Positions 1 to 9,957 of a DNA stretch of 64,000 nt are shown in pieces (position 1 is the stretch's first letter; every line of letters begins with the position of its first letter). The notes beneath the pieces were generated by a model. It made no database searches and was not told where the DNA came from. It worked only from the letters and a program-made list of their open reading frames with translations. The position numbers were made by a program, and so were the translations under genes. Source of the stretch: Phycisphaeraceae bacterium (lineage in GTDB: Bacteria; Planctomycetota; Phycisphaerae; Phycisphaerales; UBA1924); contig CP054186.1 of NCBI GenBank assembly GCA_015200025.1, positions 3,336,643-3,400,642 on the forward strand. The letters run 5' to 3'.

Positions 1-1224
1 ACGGACCTGTTGACCCCGCTGGCGGTCGGCGCGTTCGAGGCGCCGCTGCGGACCGACGGAACGGCGGAGACCAACCCCGAGCGCCGCTACACGACGCTGG
101 GCGAGGCCCTCGCGATGGGCTTCAGTTACGAGCCGGTCCCGACCGACGTGAACTCCGCCGGGCTGGCCTGGCTTTTCAGGCCCACGGCCGCGACGACGGG
201 GACCATCGGCCCGACGGCGGACCGCCCGGTGCTGTCGCGCGGGCGTCTCGTGCTCGACGACTTCGCCACGTTCTTCGACGGGAACCGCAACGGTCGGTTC
301 GATTACGCCGCCGGGTCCCCGGACCGGATCTTCGGCCTGGGCATCCCCGCCGCGCTGAACATCCTCGATATGGTCAGCGGGTTCGACCCGACGTACGGGG
401 GCCTCGAGCGGGCCGCGCGCGGCGTGGTCAACCTCAACACCGCGTCGCTCCCGGTGCTCCGGACGCTGCCGATGCTCTCCCCGTCGGACACGGGGCAATG
501 GACGCAGCGTGCGGGCTGGACCGGGATGCCCCTGGACCGCCGGAGCGACGTCGCCGCGATGCTCGCCGCCTGGCGTGACAAGGGGTGGACCACCTTCCGA
601 ACCCCCTCGCAGGGCAACTACAACACCCCGGACCACGGCGGCGACAAGGGCGTGACGTTCATCGACGGCGGTGTCCGCTCGCCCGTGGCGCCCAACCTCT
701 CGGCCGCGACGTTCTACAGCCAGCTCGACGGCCGCGCCTTCGCGGGTCAGATCGAGGGCCTCCGCGAGATCCCCGGGTTCCGGTCGTCGGGCGAGGTGCT
801 CCTCGCCAGGCTCCGCGAGCGGGCCGCCTTCAACGCGCCCAACCACCCCTCGCTGCGTCACCCCTCGAACATCGATTCGCTCGGGTTCAACGGGGACAAC
901 GACAGCCGGGCGGGCCTGGACTCGGTCCTCTACCGCGAGACCGCGGGCGGGCTCGAACGCGACGGGCTGACCGACGAGATGGACGAGCGGCTGATCCTCG
1001 CCGCGGGGCTCTCGAACACCACGAGCGTCCGCAGCGACGTCTTCGCCTGCTGGTTCCTCATCGCCGGGTACACCCGCCAGGACTGCGAGAATCTCTCGGC
1101 GGACGACCCACTGGTCCCGAGCTTCCAACGCCGGTTCTTCATGATCGTGGACCGGACCAACGTCACCCGCGAGGGGCAGAAGCCCAGGATCCTCGTGTTC
1201 CGCGAGTTGCCCGTGGCCCGCTAA
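1..1224 (+). CDS. GspK-like secretion/pilus protein, C-terminal part
   Basis: The reading frame is open to the window edge, so the true start lies upstream and only the last ~407 codons are seen. It contains a GVVNLNTAS...LRTLP segment, which resembles the NLNTA helix-hairpin-helix motif that GspK (type II secretion minor pseudopilin) and ComEA-type proteins share. The end, with a RFFMIVDRTNV strand and the words ILVFREL, resembles large planctomycete pilus/secretion proteins. A TTG at position 10 could be read as a start, but nothing upstream supports it as one. The prepilin-like protein 300 bp downstream on the other strand fits a pseudopilus theme. The family call is tentative; no catalytic motif is expected. 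Confidence 0.5.
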   Translation, partial: TDLLTPLAVGAFEAPLRTDGTAETNPERRYTTLGEALAMGFSYEPVPTDVNSAGLAWLFRPTAATTGTIGPTADRPVLSRGRLVLDDFATFFDGNRNGRFDYAAGSPDRIFGLGIPAALNILDMVSGFDPTYGGLERAARGVVNLNTASLPVLRTLPMLSPSDTGQWTQRAGWTGMPLDRRSDVAAMLAAWRDKGWTTFRTPSQGNYNTPDHGGDKGVTFIDGGVRSPVAPNLSAATFYSQLDGRAFAGQIEGLREIPGFRSSGEVLLARLRERAAFNAPNHPSLRHPSNIDSLGFNGDNDSRAGLDSVLYRETAGGLERDGLTDEMDERLILAAGLSNTTSVRSDVFACWFLIAGYTRQDCENLSADDPLVPSFQRRFFMIVDRTNVTREGQKPRILVFRELPVAR

Positions 1225-1430
1225 GGCCCGAGCAAACGCCCCGGCGAGAAAATCGACCGGGAGCCGCAAGGCCGGCCCGGCGAGGGGACATCGATATCTG
1301 CCCGCCCGCGGCCCGGAAGGATGGCCCGCCGGGAGGGAGATCCAAGAGGGGAGGTCGGCCGGAGCGCTGGATACACGCCCCGGCCGGCTTCATGCGCGGG
1401 GCAGACCTTCGGCCCCTATGATCGGCGGCA

Positions 1431-1504
1431 CAGGGTGTAGCTCAGCTTGGTAGAGCGCCTGGTTTGGGTCCAGGAGGCCGCTGGTTCAAATCCAGTCACC
1501 CTGA
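1431..1504 (+). tRNA. tRNA-Pro(TGG)
   Basis: A full cloverleaf can be drawn. The acceptor stem is CAGGGTG with CACCCTG, the D arm is GCTC/GAGC, the anticodon stem is CCTGG/CCAGG around the loop TTTGGGT, and the T arm is GCTGG/CCAGT around TTCAAAT. The anticodon at positions 34-36 is TGG. The C1-G72 first pair and A73 are typical of bacterial proline tRNAs. No CCA is encoded. Confidence 0.95.
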
Positions 1505-1523
1505 TTCTCGGCCCGGGATCCGA

Positions 1524-2468
1524 TTACTTGAGGTCCCGCCCGCGGACGCCGTCGCGCGTGGCCCAGAAGTGGGCGGGCTGGCCGTACTCCCAGACGAAGC
1601 CTTGCGGGGCGCCGTAGTAGAGAAACCCGGCCATCTCGTTCTCGCCGGGGTTCCAGTTGCCCGAGGGCTGCCAGAGTTTGTCGGGCGGGCGGCCGCCGGT
1701 GAAGTCGGTTTCTTCGATGACGTCTCGCGTGGTGACGGACTTGGCGCTCCCGTCGACGAGGGCGACGCAAGGCTGGGCGTCGCGGGTGTTCCACTGGGGC
1801 TGCTTGGGCTGGACGAAATCCTTGTTCTCGAAGAGGATGACCTTACGGTCGGGCTGGAGGAGGTCGCCGATGCGGTTGCGCTTGATGTGGTACTTACGGA
1901 CGGCGATGCTGGCGGGGCGGGTGGTCTCGGTGAAGCGGTCGGGCGTCTGCCAGAAGACGGGCGGGTACCAGTAACTCCCGGGGAAGATCCACTCGAACCA
2001 GTTCTGGGCGCCCTGGTCGTTGTTGTCGCGGAGCCAGTCGAGCATCGCGCGGTCGCCCGGGGCCACCATCGCGCGGACGCGGGAGATGTTCTTGTCGTCG
2101 GCGTAGAACGTGTGCGCGGCCCAGTGGTACCCGTACGACTCGGACCCGCTCGTCCCGCCCAGCCGCCCGCCGTAGGCCCACCCGTAGATGTTCGGCGGCG
2201 GGGTGATGTAGACCCACGGGTCGTTGTACCCGCGGGCGGGGTCGATCTCGAAGGGGTTGACGAACGAATCCTTGTACGTGTTGATGTACCCGTGCATGAA
2301 GCCCACGAGCGTGTGGAGGTTGGCCAGGCTCTGGGTCTTGCGGGCCGAGGCCCGCGCCTTGCCCAGCGCGGGCAGCAATAGCCCGATCAGCAGCGCGATG
2401 ATCGCGATCACGACGAGCAGTTCGATCAGGGTGAACCCGCGGCCACGCGACACGTTCTTCACCTTCAT
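1524..2468 (-). CDS. Prepilin-type N-terminal cleavage/methylation domain protein
   Basis: This 314-residue protein starts with a short basic leader ([11 protein letters not shown]) followed by the type IV pilin signature [18 protein letters not shown], so it is a substrate of the prepilin peptidase and is exported as a pseudopilin-like protein. The start at 2468 is chosen because GGAG lies just upstream; the longer frame to 2894 adds only low-complexity sequence. The globular part contains HTFYADDKN and a region near residues 150-230 rich in Trp and Tyr, as in planctomycete members that carry an H-x9-DG-like C-terminal domain. Function beyond surface or secretion-apparatus attachment is unknown. 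Confidence 0.85.
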   Translation of the reverse strand: MKVKNVSRGRGFTLIELLVVIAIIALLIGLLLPALGKARASARKTQSLANLHTLVGFMHGYINTYKDSFVNPFEIDPARGYNDPWVYITPPPNIYGWAYGGRLGGTSGSESYGYHWAAHTFYADDKNISRVRAMVAPGDRAMLDWLRDNNDQGAQNWFEWIFPGSYWYPPVFWQTPDRFTETTRPASIAVRKYHIKRNRIGDLLQPDRKVILFENKDFVQPKQPQWNTRDAQPCVALVDGSAKSVTTRDVIEETDFTGGRPPDKLWQPSGNWNPGENEMAGFLYYGAPQGFVWEYGQPAHFWATRDGVRGRDLK

Positions 2469-2554
2469 GGCTTGTCTCCGCACGGCGTCCCCACGCCCCG
2501 CCCGGCCCACGATCCAAAGATCGGGACGATCACCGAGAGAACCCCGGCCTCCTG

Positions 2555-2583
2555 AGCATACCACAGCCCCGGGTCCCGTCCAA
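2555..2583 (-). promoter_or_regulatory. Putative sigma70-type promoter of the prepilin-like gene
   Basis: On the minus strand TTGGAC (2578-2583) and TATGCT (2555-2560) are separated by 17 bases. Transcription would begin about 80 nt before the start codon at 2468. TATGCT recurs as a -10-like hexamer at several other gene starts in this window. Confidence 0.45.
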
Positions 2584-2671
2584 CCCCGCGCGTCAACCCC
2601 CCAGCCTCGGACGCGGCTTCCACCGGACCCGGCCGGCCCGTAGACTCGCGTACCTCCCCCGGCCGCCGAGC

Positions 2672-4369
2672 ATGAAACGCCCTCCTTTCGATCCATCCAA
2701 GACCGCGGCGTCTCGCCGAACGGGCCTGTTCGCCCGGCAGAACCCGCCCGGGGAGCCCCCAGCGGCTGTTCCGGACGCGGGTGGAGGGGGGGGCCTCCCG
2801 CCCGGCTCACCCGCGGAAAGCCCCCCGCCCGAGCGGGCCCTGTCGGTCTCGGACCTGGCGGAACGGATCGACGCGGCCCTGCGGACCGGGACACCCTCGA
2901 AGGTCCGTGTCCTGGGCGAAGTCAGCGGCTTTAAGGACCGTACACACTGGTACTTCGACCTCAAGGATGCCGAGGCGGTGGTCTCGTGCGTGATGTTCGC
3001 CGGGGCGGCCCGCAAAGCCTCGGCGACGGCCGCCCCGCCCGGTGGGCGTTGGACGCCCGAGAATGGGCAGGCGGTGGTGGTGACCGGGCGTGTGGAGTTC
3101 TACGCCAAGTCGGGGCGGGTCTCGTTCATCGTCGAGCGGATCGAGCCCGTGGGCGCCGGCGCGCTGGACCTGGCCTTCCGCCGTCTGTGCGACGAGCTGC
3201 GGGCGTTGGGCTGGTTCGACGTGGGCCGCAAGCGGCCGCTCCCCTCGTTCCCACGCCGGGTCGCGGTCGTGACGAGCCGGACCGGGGCGGCGTTGCAGGA
3301 CGTGCTGGTGACGATGCGTCGGCGTTGCCCGGCGGTGGGGGTGCTGGTCGTCGACGCCCGGGTGCAGGGCGAGGGGGCCGCCCCCGAGGTCGCGCGGGCC
3401 ATCGACGAGGTCTCGGCCCGCGCGGCGGAACTCGGCGTCGACGCGGTGCTGGTGACCCGCGGCGGGGGGAGCAAGGAAGACCTCTGGGCCTTCAACGAGC
3501 GCGAGGTCGCCCGGGCGATCGTGGCGTGCTCGGTGCCCGTGGCCGCCGCCATCGGGCACGAGACGGACACCACGATCGCGGAACTGGTCGCCGACGAGCG
3601 GTGCGCGACCCCGACGCAGGCGGCGATGAGGCTCACCCCCGACGCGTCGGCCTTGGCGTCGCAGGTGGATTCGGCGTCGCGCCGTCTGTGGGACCTGCTG
3701 CGACGCCGGCTCGCGCTCGAGTCACAGCGCCTGGCGTCCCTGGCCCGCCACCCGGCGATCGCCGACCCCGGGCACGCGGTCGATGCGGCGTCGGCCCGCC
3801 TCCGCGCGGGTGAAGCCGCCCTCCACGCCGCGATGCGGGAGAGGCTCGGCGACGACGCGCTCCGGGCCGTCCGCGCGGGCGCCGCGATCGAACGGCTCCG
3901 TCCCGGCGCGCTCCTGGCCCGGTCCATCGCACGCCTCGACTCGCTCGCGCGGCGCCTCGACGCCGCCCCGGCCTCGAAAGTCGCTTCGGCCCGAGAGCGT
4001 CTGGCACGCTCCGCCGACCGCCTCGCCAGGGTCATGCCCGCGGCGCTCGCCCGCGACCGGTCGAGGACCGACGCCGTCGAGCGGCATCTCGGGGCGGTCA
4101 GCCCGCTCCGGGTGCTCGAGCGGGGGTTCTCGATCACCACCGACGCCGACGGGCGAGTGGTGCGCGACCCCTCGGCGGTCAAGCGTGGGGACGTGATCGA
4201 CACCCGGGTCGCCATGGGTGAGATCCGGTCTCGGGTTGAGGGGACCGCCCCGGGCGACGCCACAACTCCCGCGGCCGCTCGCCCGGACACGCCGACCCGG
4301 CGGAAGCCTTCACCGCGTCATCCAGCGGGCAATCCCAGTGAGCCGCCGTCGTTGTTCGGGCCCGGCTGA
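2672..4369 (+). CDS. xseA: Exodeoxyribonuclease VII large subunit
   Basis: The product is the large subunit of exonuclease VII, which with XseB degrades single-stranded DNA in the cytoplasm. After a ~55-residue Pro/Gly-rich extension not usual in the family come the N-terminal OB-fold (residues ~58-160, [18 protein letters not shown]), then the catalytic domain with [31 protein letters not shown] and the [17 protein letters not shown] motif, then a long Arg/Ala-rich helical region and the closing VLERGFSIT...G segment. At 565 residues it is longer than typical XseA (~450), because of the N-terminal extension and a Pro-rich tail after residue ~520. xseB is not adjacent. A TAGACT hexamer at 2641-2646 could serve as its -10 element. 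Confidence 0.95.
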   Translation: MKRPPFDPSKTAASRRTGLFARQNPPGEPPAAVPDAGGGGGLPPGSPAESPPPERALSVSDLAERIDAALRTGTPSKVRVLGEVSGFKDRTHWYFDLKDAEAVVSCVMFAGAARKASATAAPPGGRWTPENGQAVVVTGRVEFYAKSGRVSFIVERIEPVGAGALDLAFRRLCDELRALGWFDVGRKRPLPSFPRRVAVVTSRTGAALQDVLVTMRRRCPAVGVLVVDARVQGEGAAPEVARAIDEVSARAAELGVDAVLVTRGGGSKEDLWAFNEREVARAIVACSVPVAAAIGHETDTTIAELVADERCATPTQAAMRLTPDASALASQVDSASRRLWDLLRRRLALESQRLASLARHPAIADPGHAVDAASARLRAGEAALHAAMRERLGDDALRAVRAGAAIERLRPGALLARSIARLDSLARRLDAAPASKVASARERLARSADRLARVMPAALARDRSRTDAVERHLGAVSPLRVLERGFSITTDADGRVVRDPSAVKRGDVIDTRVAMGEIRSRVEGTAPGDATTPAAARPDTPTRRKPSPRHPAGNPSEPPSLFGPG

Positions 4370-4381
4370 ACCGGGCCGGGT

Positions 4382-7300
4382 CTATTTGATCTCGCGGACC
4401 ATGATGTTGGCGAACTCGATGGCGTCGCCGTGGTGCTGGAGCGCGATGGGCCCGGACGCGGGCACGCCGGGCAGCCTCGCCTGGTCGATGACGAGCTGGT
4501 CGTTGAGCACGACGGTGAGCCGGTCGCCCTTCATCGTGATCCGGTAGCGGTTCCACTGCCCCGGCGGGCGGTCGGCGCGGACCTTGGGTGTGCAGGCGGC
4601 CCCGACGTCCGCCGGCGTCTCGGGGTCGGTGCGGTAGCCCCAGACCTCGCCCGAACCCACGGGCCAGCACCAGATATTGACCTGCGCCTTGGACGAGCCG
4701 CGGAGGTAGATCCCGCTGTCGCCGTGGTCCTTGATGCGCTCGGTGACGATCGCGCCGTCGGGGCCGGTCTGGTGTGTTCCGTCGGGGAGGATGACGGGGA
4801 CGTCGAGGTCGCGTTTGGGCTTGTCGGGCAGACGCCAATCGACGATCAGCTCGAAGTCCGTGAACGAGCGCTCCGTCCACAGGTCGGGCGCCACGCCGTC
4901 GTACGCGAGGACCCAGTCCCGCGGCGACCAGCTCCCCGCGTGCTCGGGCGTGACCTTCCATCCCGCGAGGTCGACGCCCGTGTAGAGCGGCTCGAAGCCT
5001 TCGTCGGCCGAGGCCACCAGCGACGGCGCGAGCGGCTCGGGGCTCGACGGGAGCGGCTTGATCCGGATACTCCTGAAATCGATCGGCGTCCCCTCGCTCT
5101 CCAGGCAGATATACCCCTTGCGCGGGGTGATGCTGTGCCCACGCGTGACGACCTTCCCGTTGACGGCCAGCGAGATCGACCCGTTCTCGCACACGACGCG
5201 GTAATGATTCCACTCGGGGCTAGGCCTCATGCGCCGCTCGGTGGGGTAGGCGCGGCTCCCGCCGTTGGGCCGGCCGTTGATGGGCGTCATCACCGCCCCG
5301 TGGATCGGGAAGATGTCCCCGTCGCTGGTGTACCAGTCGGCCTCGGCGCCGATCATGACCTGCACCTCGACGGACCGCGAGAAAGGCACGCCCCGGGCCG
5401 TGACGGCGTCCGACCAGACGAACAGCCCGGCGTTGCCCGGGCTCTGCAGGTGGCGCCATTCCATCTCGAGCACGAAGTTCTCGTACATCCGCTCCGAGCG
5501 CAGGATGCCCGTGGGCTTGCCGGTACACCGGATGATCGGCTCGCCGCCCTCGTCACGACCGACCGTCCACGTCGAGGGGGCGGTGTTGACGTTGACCCAC
5601 CCGGCGAGGTCATCGCCGTTGTACAGGGCGACGAACGCCGGGTCGTTGTCGCGGTACGTGCGCACGTCCGGGCCCGTGCTGACCTTCCACTCGCCGGGCT
5701 TGAGCCGGTCGGTCCGGAAGGGCGCCACGGGGAGCCCCTCGCGGCTGAACAGGTTCGTCTCGCAAGCGTCGCACCAGGCGTACCGGGCGTGCACGGGCGC
5801 CGGGACCGCCGCGGCGCTGAGCACCACCGTCGATCCCTCGATCGTCGCCTCGGCCCCGTGAAAGACCCCGTCGTCCCCGGCGAGTTGGAAGTGCCGGGGA
5901 GGCCCGCCGCGCGAGATCAGCCCGCCGGGCGCATCATCGAAACGCACGACCGCCCGACCACCCCCGAGCGACATCGAGCCCAGCGTGGGGCTCTTGGCCG
6001 TGAACCCGCCGGACCCGTACACCTCCGAGAGCGCCAGGAGCCCCAGACGCCGGCCGACCTCGCGCTTGTTCGCGGGGTGGATGTCCAGCGGGTTGCCCAC
6101 GTCCATCGTGACCACCATCCCCGTGCTGGGGAGCGAGAGCGCGGCGGCCTGGGCCTCGCGGAGCAGGGCCGTCTCGCCCCGGTCGCCCGCGTAACGGAAC
6201 GGCGCGATCTGGACGAAATAGAACGGCAGACCCGGCCGTTCGAAGATACGCCGCCAGTCCTCGATCATGCGGGGGAACAGGCTCGTGTAGCGGGCGTGGC
6301 TCGTCCGGTTGCTCTCGCCCTGGTACCAGATCACGCCCGAGAGCCCGTAGGGGACCAGCGGCGAGATCATCCCGTGGTACAACGCCGAGGCGGTGTTGGG
6401 GGAGACCTCGGCCGACGCGGGGAAGGGCGGGAGCGAGCCCGCGTCCTTGCCCTTCATAAATCTCCACGCGCCCGCGAGGGGCACCGGGGCAAGGCCCGGC
6501 TTCGCGGCGGTGAGCGCCATCACGCCCGCCTCGCCGTGGAACCCGCCGGGACCGCCCGTGTCGAGCACGCGCACCGCGATCACGTTGAGGCCGGCCTTGA
6601 GCACACCTTCGGGGACGACGTACGACCTTGGGACGTTCCACCGTCCGTCGTCGTGCGTCGAACCGACCTTCACGCCGTTGATGGACGCCGTGTCCCGGTC
6701 GTCGATGGGCCCGAGCGTGAGCGTCGCCGCGGCCCCCTCCCACCCGGCGGGGAGGTCGATCGCCCGGCGGTAATAGACCACGCCGTCGAAGCCCGCCAGG
6801 TCGCCCGCGAACAGCCCGGGCAGCGTCGCGCCGGCCCACGCGGCGTCGTCGAACCCGGCGCTGTTCCAGCCCGCGGGCACGCCCGAGGCCCGGTCGAGCC
6901 CGTCCCACCACGCCGACTGGCGAGCGGCCGACAGCCCGGCGCGCTGGTTGGGGTCGCGCAGCGCCCGCATCGTCGCGAGGTCGTCGGCCAGGTCCGGGTA
7001 CGTCGCGAGCGTCGTCTCGGGTGTCCACGCTTCGACGCGCGTCCCGCCCCAATCCGCCGCGATGATCCCCACGGGCACCCCGAGTTTCGCGTGGAGGTCG
7101 CGCGCGAACGCGTACGCCACGGCGCTGAACCCCGGGACGTTCGCCGGCGTGCCCGCGGCCCAGGCCCCGGCGACGTCCGCCGCGGGGTGGAGCGAGATCG
7201 TGTTCTCCGCGGCGAAGAACCGGACTCGGGGAAAATCGGCGGCGGCGATCTCCTCACGGGCGCCCGACGACCGCTCGACCGGCCACTCCATATTCGATTG

Positions 7301-7642
7301 ACCCGACGCGAGCCAGACCTCACCGATCAGCACGCCCGAGACGGTCCTGGCCGTGGCGCCCTTGAACTCGATCCGGTGCTCCTCGCCCGAGCCCGCGGGC
7401 GTGCGCACGCGGGCCCGCCACACCCCGTCCGGGCCGGTCGTCGCCGTTGCGGGCGTCGCCCCGGGCCACGACGGGGTGATCGTGACCGCCTGCCCGGGCG
7501 TATCCCAGCCCCACAGGGCGACCTCGGCCTGCTGGCGGAGGACCATGCCGTCGGAGATCACCGCGGGGAGGCGGAGGTCCGCCCACGCCGCCGCGCACCC
7601 GAGCGTCAGGGACGCCGCCATCGTGAACCGTCGCATGAACAT
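4382..7642 (-). CDS. Sialate O-acetylesterase fused to two DUF1080 (3-keto-glycoside hydrolase-like) domains
   Basis: This is a 1086-residue secreted enzyme. A signal peptide covers residues 1-21. The first half is a SASA/9-O-acetylesterase domain: the nucleophile is Ser116 in GQSNMEW, a beta-galactosidase-type jelly roll is inserted around residues 240-390, WYQGESN follows, and a DIHP segment supplies the catalytic His region. The second half holds two DUF1080 (LamG-like, 3-keto-disaccharide hydrolase) repeats, beginning at FVALYNGDDLAGW and FEPLYTGVDLAGW. The protein would remove O-acetyl groups and cleave oxidised glycosides in the periplasm. Genes for a Gfo/Idh/MocA oxidoreductase and a sugar isomerase follow upstream on the same strand, so the three probably act together. 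ATG 7642 and 7636 are both possible starts. Confidence 0.9.
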   Translation of the reverse strand: MFMRRFTMAASLTLGCAAAWADLRLPAVISDGMVLRQQAEVALWGWDTPGQAVTITPSWPGATPATATTGPDGVWRARVRTPAGSGEEHRIEFKGATARTVSGVLIGEVWLASGQSNMEWPVERSSGAREEIAAADFPRVRFFAAENTISLHPAADVAGAWAAGTPANVPGFSAVAYAFARDLHAKLGVPVGIIAADWGGTRVEAWTPETTLATYPDLADDLATMRALRDPNQRAGLSAARQSAWWDGLDRASGVPAGWNSAGFDDAAWAGATLPGLFAGDLAGFDGVVYYRRAIDLPAGWEGAAATLTLGPIDDRDTASINGVKVGSTHDDGRWNVPRSYVVPEGVLKAGLNVIAVRVLDTGGPGGFHGEAGVMALTAAKPGLAPVPLAGAWRFMKGKDAGSLPPFPASAEVSPNTASALYHGMISPLVPYGLSGVIWYQGESNRTSHARYTSLFPRMIEDWRRIFERPGLPFYFVQIAPFRYAGDRGETALLREAQAAALSLPSTGMVVTMDVGNPLDIHPANKREVGRRLGLLALSEVYGSGGFTAKSPTLGSMSLGGGRAVVRFDDAPGGLISRGGPPRHFQLAGDDGVFHGAEATIEGSTVVLSAAAVPAPVHARYAWCDACETNLFSREGLPVAPFRTDRLKPGEWKVSTGPDVRTYRDNDPAFVALYNGDDLAGWVNVNTAPSTWTVGRDEGGEPIIRCTGKPTGILRSERMYENFVLEMEWRHLQSPGNAGLFVWSDAVTARGVPFSRSVEVQVMIGAEADWYTSDGDIFPIHGAVMTPINGRPNGGSRAYPTERRMRPSPEWNHYRVVCENGSISLAVNGKVVTRGHSITPRKGYICLESEGTPIDFRSIRIKPLPSSPEPLAPSLVASADEGFEPLYTGVDLAGWKVTPEHAGSWSPRDWVLAYDGVAPDLWTERSFTDFELIVDWRLPDKPKRDLDVPVILPDGTHQTGPDGAIVTERIKDHGDSGIYLRGSSKAQVNIWCWPVGSGEVWGYRTDPETPADVGAACTPKVRADRPPGQWNRYRITMKGDRLTVVLNDQLVIDQARLPGVPASGPIALQHHGDAIEFANIMVREIK

Positions 7643-7688
7643 CGCATACCTCCGTGCCTGTCTCTGGTGAATCCGGCCGAGTGGGGGG

Positions 7689-8843
7689 TCAGGGGGTGTA
7701 CCGCGCGTCGGTCCATTTCGCGTCGCTGGCGGCGCTGGCGACGGTCCGCTCGATGAAGTGGACTCCGCGGGCGCCGTCCTCGACGGTGGGGTAATCCGGG
7801 CCCGGCGTGCCCCTCATCGCCGCGAACGCCGCCCGGTACACGTTGGCGAAGGCCTCGAAGAACGCCTCGGGGTGCCCCGCCGGCAGCCTCGTCGCCCACT
7901 TCGCGTCGTCGCACACATAGGCATTCCCGCGGCGGAGCACGCGGTCGGGCCCCCCCATGGTCCGGTGCCACAGCTCGTTGGGCTCTTCCTGACGCCAGTC
8001 GAGCGAGCCCTCGGTCCCGAAGACGCGGAGGCGCAGGTCGTTCTCGTGCCCGATCTCGATCTGGCTCGCGACGAGCACGCCGCGGGCCTCGCCGTCGGCC
8101 GCCGGCCCGGCGAGCCGCAGCAGCAGGTTCGCGTCGTCGTCGAGCCGCCGACCGGGGACGAACGACGTCAGGTCCGCGCAGACCGAGACGGGCTCGAGGC
8201 CCGTCACGTACCGCGTCAGGTGCTCGGCGTGGCTCCCGATGTCCCCGATGGCCCCGCCGGCCCCGCTCCGCGACGGGTCGGTCCGCCAGTCGGCCTGCTT
8301 CTGGCCCGTGCCCTCCAGGTTCGACGCGAGCCACCCCTGGTGGTACTCGACGATGACTTTCCTCACGCGCCCGATCTCGCCCGAGGCGACCATGTGGCGT
8401 GCCTGCCGGACCATCGGGTACCCCGAGTAGTTGTACGTCACCGCGAAGACCTTCCCCCCGCGGCGTTGCGCCCCGATCAGCCCTCGCGCTTCCTCCGTCG
8501 TCCGGCACAGCGGCTTATCACACACCACGTGGAAACCCGCTGACGCGAACGCCCCGGCCACCTCCGCGTGGGCATGGTTGGGCGTTACGATCGACACCAC
8601 GTCGATCCGCTCGCCCTCGGGCAACGCCCGCTCGCCCTCGAGCATCTCACGCCACGTCCCGTAGTTCCGCCGATCCTCCAGACCGAGCTCCCGCCCCGAT
8701 GCCCGGGCCTTGTCGGGCGTCGACGAGAGCGCCCCCGCGACGAACCGGCACCCGTGGTCCAGGCACGCGGCCGTCCGGTGCACCGCCCCGATGAACGCCC
8801 CCTTCCCGCCCCCGACCATCCCCATCTTCAGCACACGGTCCAT
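7689..8843 (-). CDS. Gfo/Idh/MocA family NAD(P)-dependent sugar oxidoreductase
   Basis: At 384 residues it has the family's normal length. The N-terminal Rossmann fold shows [28 protein letters not shown] and CDKPL give the usual substrate/cofactor lysine in the EKP-equivalent position, and [14 protein letters not shown] carries the active-site His region. Members oxidise or reduce sugar or inositol hydroxyls. It lies 46 bp upstream of the esterase-DUF1080 gene and 15 bp downstream of the isomerase gene, all on the minus strand, which suggests one operon. No signal peptide is evident, so it should be cytoplasmic. The exact substrate cannot be read from sequence; a 3-keto sugar is inferred from context. 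Confidence 0.9.
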   Translation of the reverse strand: MDRVLKMGMVGGGKGAFIGAVHRTAACLDHGCRFVAGALSSTPDKARASGRELGLEDRRNYGTWREMLEGERALPEGERIDVVSIVTPNHAHAEVAGAFASAGFHVVCDKPLCRTTEEARGLIGAQRRGGKVFAVTYNYSGYPMVRQARHMVASGEIGRVRKVIVEYHQGWLASNLEGTGQKQADWRTDPSRSGAGGAIGDIGSHAEHLTRYVTGLEPVSVCADLTSFVPGRRLDDDANLLLRLAGPAADGEARGVLVASQIEIGHENDLRLRVFGTEGSLDWRQEEPNELWHRTMGGPDRVLRRGNAYVCDDAKWATRLPAGHPEAFFEAFANVYRAAFAAMRGTPGPDYPTVEDGARGVHFIERTVASAASDAKWTDARYTP

Positions 8844-8858
8844 CGCCGGCGGCCTCCC

Positions 8859-9905
8859 TCAGCGTTTCTTCTTCTCGAACGCCGCGTCGAACGCCGCCGC
8901 GGCCGGGCGGAACTGCACCCGCCGGACAAAATCGCAACTCTCGCGGGCCCCGTCCTCGCGGTCCATCCCGGGGTCTTCCCACTCGACGCTCAAGGGGCCG
9001 CGGTACCCCGCGCGGTTGAGCGCCCGGATGATCTCCTCGAAGTTCACGTGCCCGCGGCCCACCGAGCGGAAATCCCACCCGCGCCGCGGGTCGCCGAAGG
9101 GCAGGTGGCTCCCCAGCACGCCCGATTCGCCCCCGCCGTACAGCACGGCGACGTCCTTCATGTGCGCGTGGAAGATGCGCCCCGCGAAGCGGTCGATGAA
9201 CCCCGCCGGGTCGATCCCCTGCCAGAGCAGGTGCGAGGGGTCGAAGTTGAACCCGAAGGCCGGGTGGTCCCTCACGGCGTCGAGCGCCGCCCTCGCCGTG
9301 TGCACGTCGTAGGCGATCTCCCCGGGGTGAACCTCCAACGCGAACCGCACCCCCTCCCGCTTGAACACGTCGAGGATCGGCCCCCAACGCTCGGCGAAAT
9401 CGCGGTACCCCGCCTCGACTTCCGCCGGGCCCGTCGGCGGAAAGAAATACCACTTGCCCCAGATGCTCGACCCGGTGAACCCGTTGACGACCGTCACCCC
9501 GAGCCTCGCGGCGGCCCGCGCCGTGTCCTTCATCTCCTCCGCCGCTCGGCGACGAACGCCCTCGGGCTTCCCGTCGCCCCAGACGCGGGCGGGGAGGATG
9601 GCCTTGTGCCGCGCGTCGATCGGGTCGCACACCGCCTGCCCGACCAGGTGGTTCGAGACCGCCCAGCACGAGAGCCCGTGCTCGCCCAGCAAGGCCCACC
9701 GACCCTTCACATACGACGTGTCCTTGAGCGCCTTTGCGACCTCGAAGTGATCGCCCCAGCAGGCCAACTCGAGCCCGTCGTACCCGAACCGCGAGGCCTT
9801 GCCCGCCAGCGTCGCCAGCGGCAGGTCGGCCCATTGCCCCGTGAACAGCGTGACCGGTCGCCCCGCTCCGGCGGGCTCCCGGACCGGATTTGATTTCTTC
9901 GCCAT
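8859..9905 (-). CDS. Sugar phosphate isomerase/epimerase-type TIM-barrel protein
   Basis: This 348-residue protein belongs to the xylose-isomerase-like TIM-barrel superfamily (AP_endonuc_2). Visible features are [10 protein letters not shown] near the N-terminus, [42 protein letters not shown] and [10 protein letters not shown]. The Glu, Asp, His and second-His positions match the metal site of the family. ATG 9905 (MAKKSN) is preferred over the upstream GTG at 9926. It is first in the probable operon with the oxidoreductase and esterase-DUF1080 genes. In such loci these proteins isomerise, epimerise or hydrolyse keto-sugars, which is the inferred role here. Confidence 0.88.
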   Translation of the reverse strand: MAKKSNPVREPAGAGRPVTLFTGQWADLPLATLAGKASRFGYDGLELACWGDHFEVAKALKDTSYVKGRWALLGEHGLSCWAVSNHLVGQAVCDPIDARHKAILPARVWGDGKPEGVRRRAAEEMKDTARAAARLGVTVVNGFTGSSIWGKWYFFPPTGPAEVEAGYRDFAERWGPILDVFKREGVRFALEVHPGEIAYDVHTARAALDAVRDHPAFGFNFDPSHLLWQGIDPAGFIDRFAGRIFHAHMKDVAVLYGGGESGVLGSHLPFGDPRRGWDFRSVGRGHVNFEEIIRALNRAGYRGPLSVEWEDPGMDREDGARESCDFVRRVQFRPAAAAFDAAFEKKKR

Positions 9906-9957
9906 AGGCCCGCCACGATACCACACCCGGGGCGACGCGTCCGGGGAGGGATGAAGG

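Noticed and set aside
1464..2381. Open frame on the + strand opposite the prepilin-like gene, starting inside tRNA-Pro
   Set aside because: It overlaps a tRNA and a well-supported gene and reads as low-complexity Val/Gly/Asp.
4430..7756. An open frame of 1108 codons on the + strand opposite the esterase-DUF1080 gene
   Set aside because: It mirrors the codon structure of the real gene in GC-rich DNA, is rich in Arg/Asp/Gly/His without any domain, and has no ribosome site.
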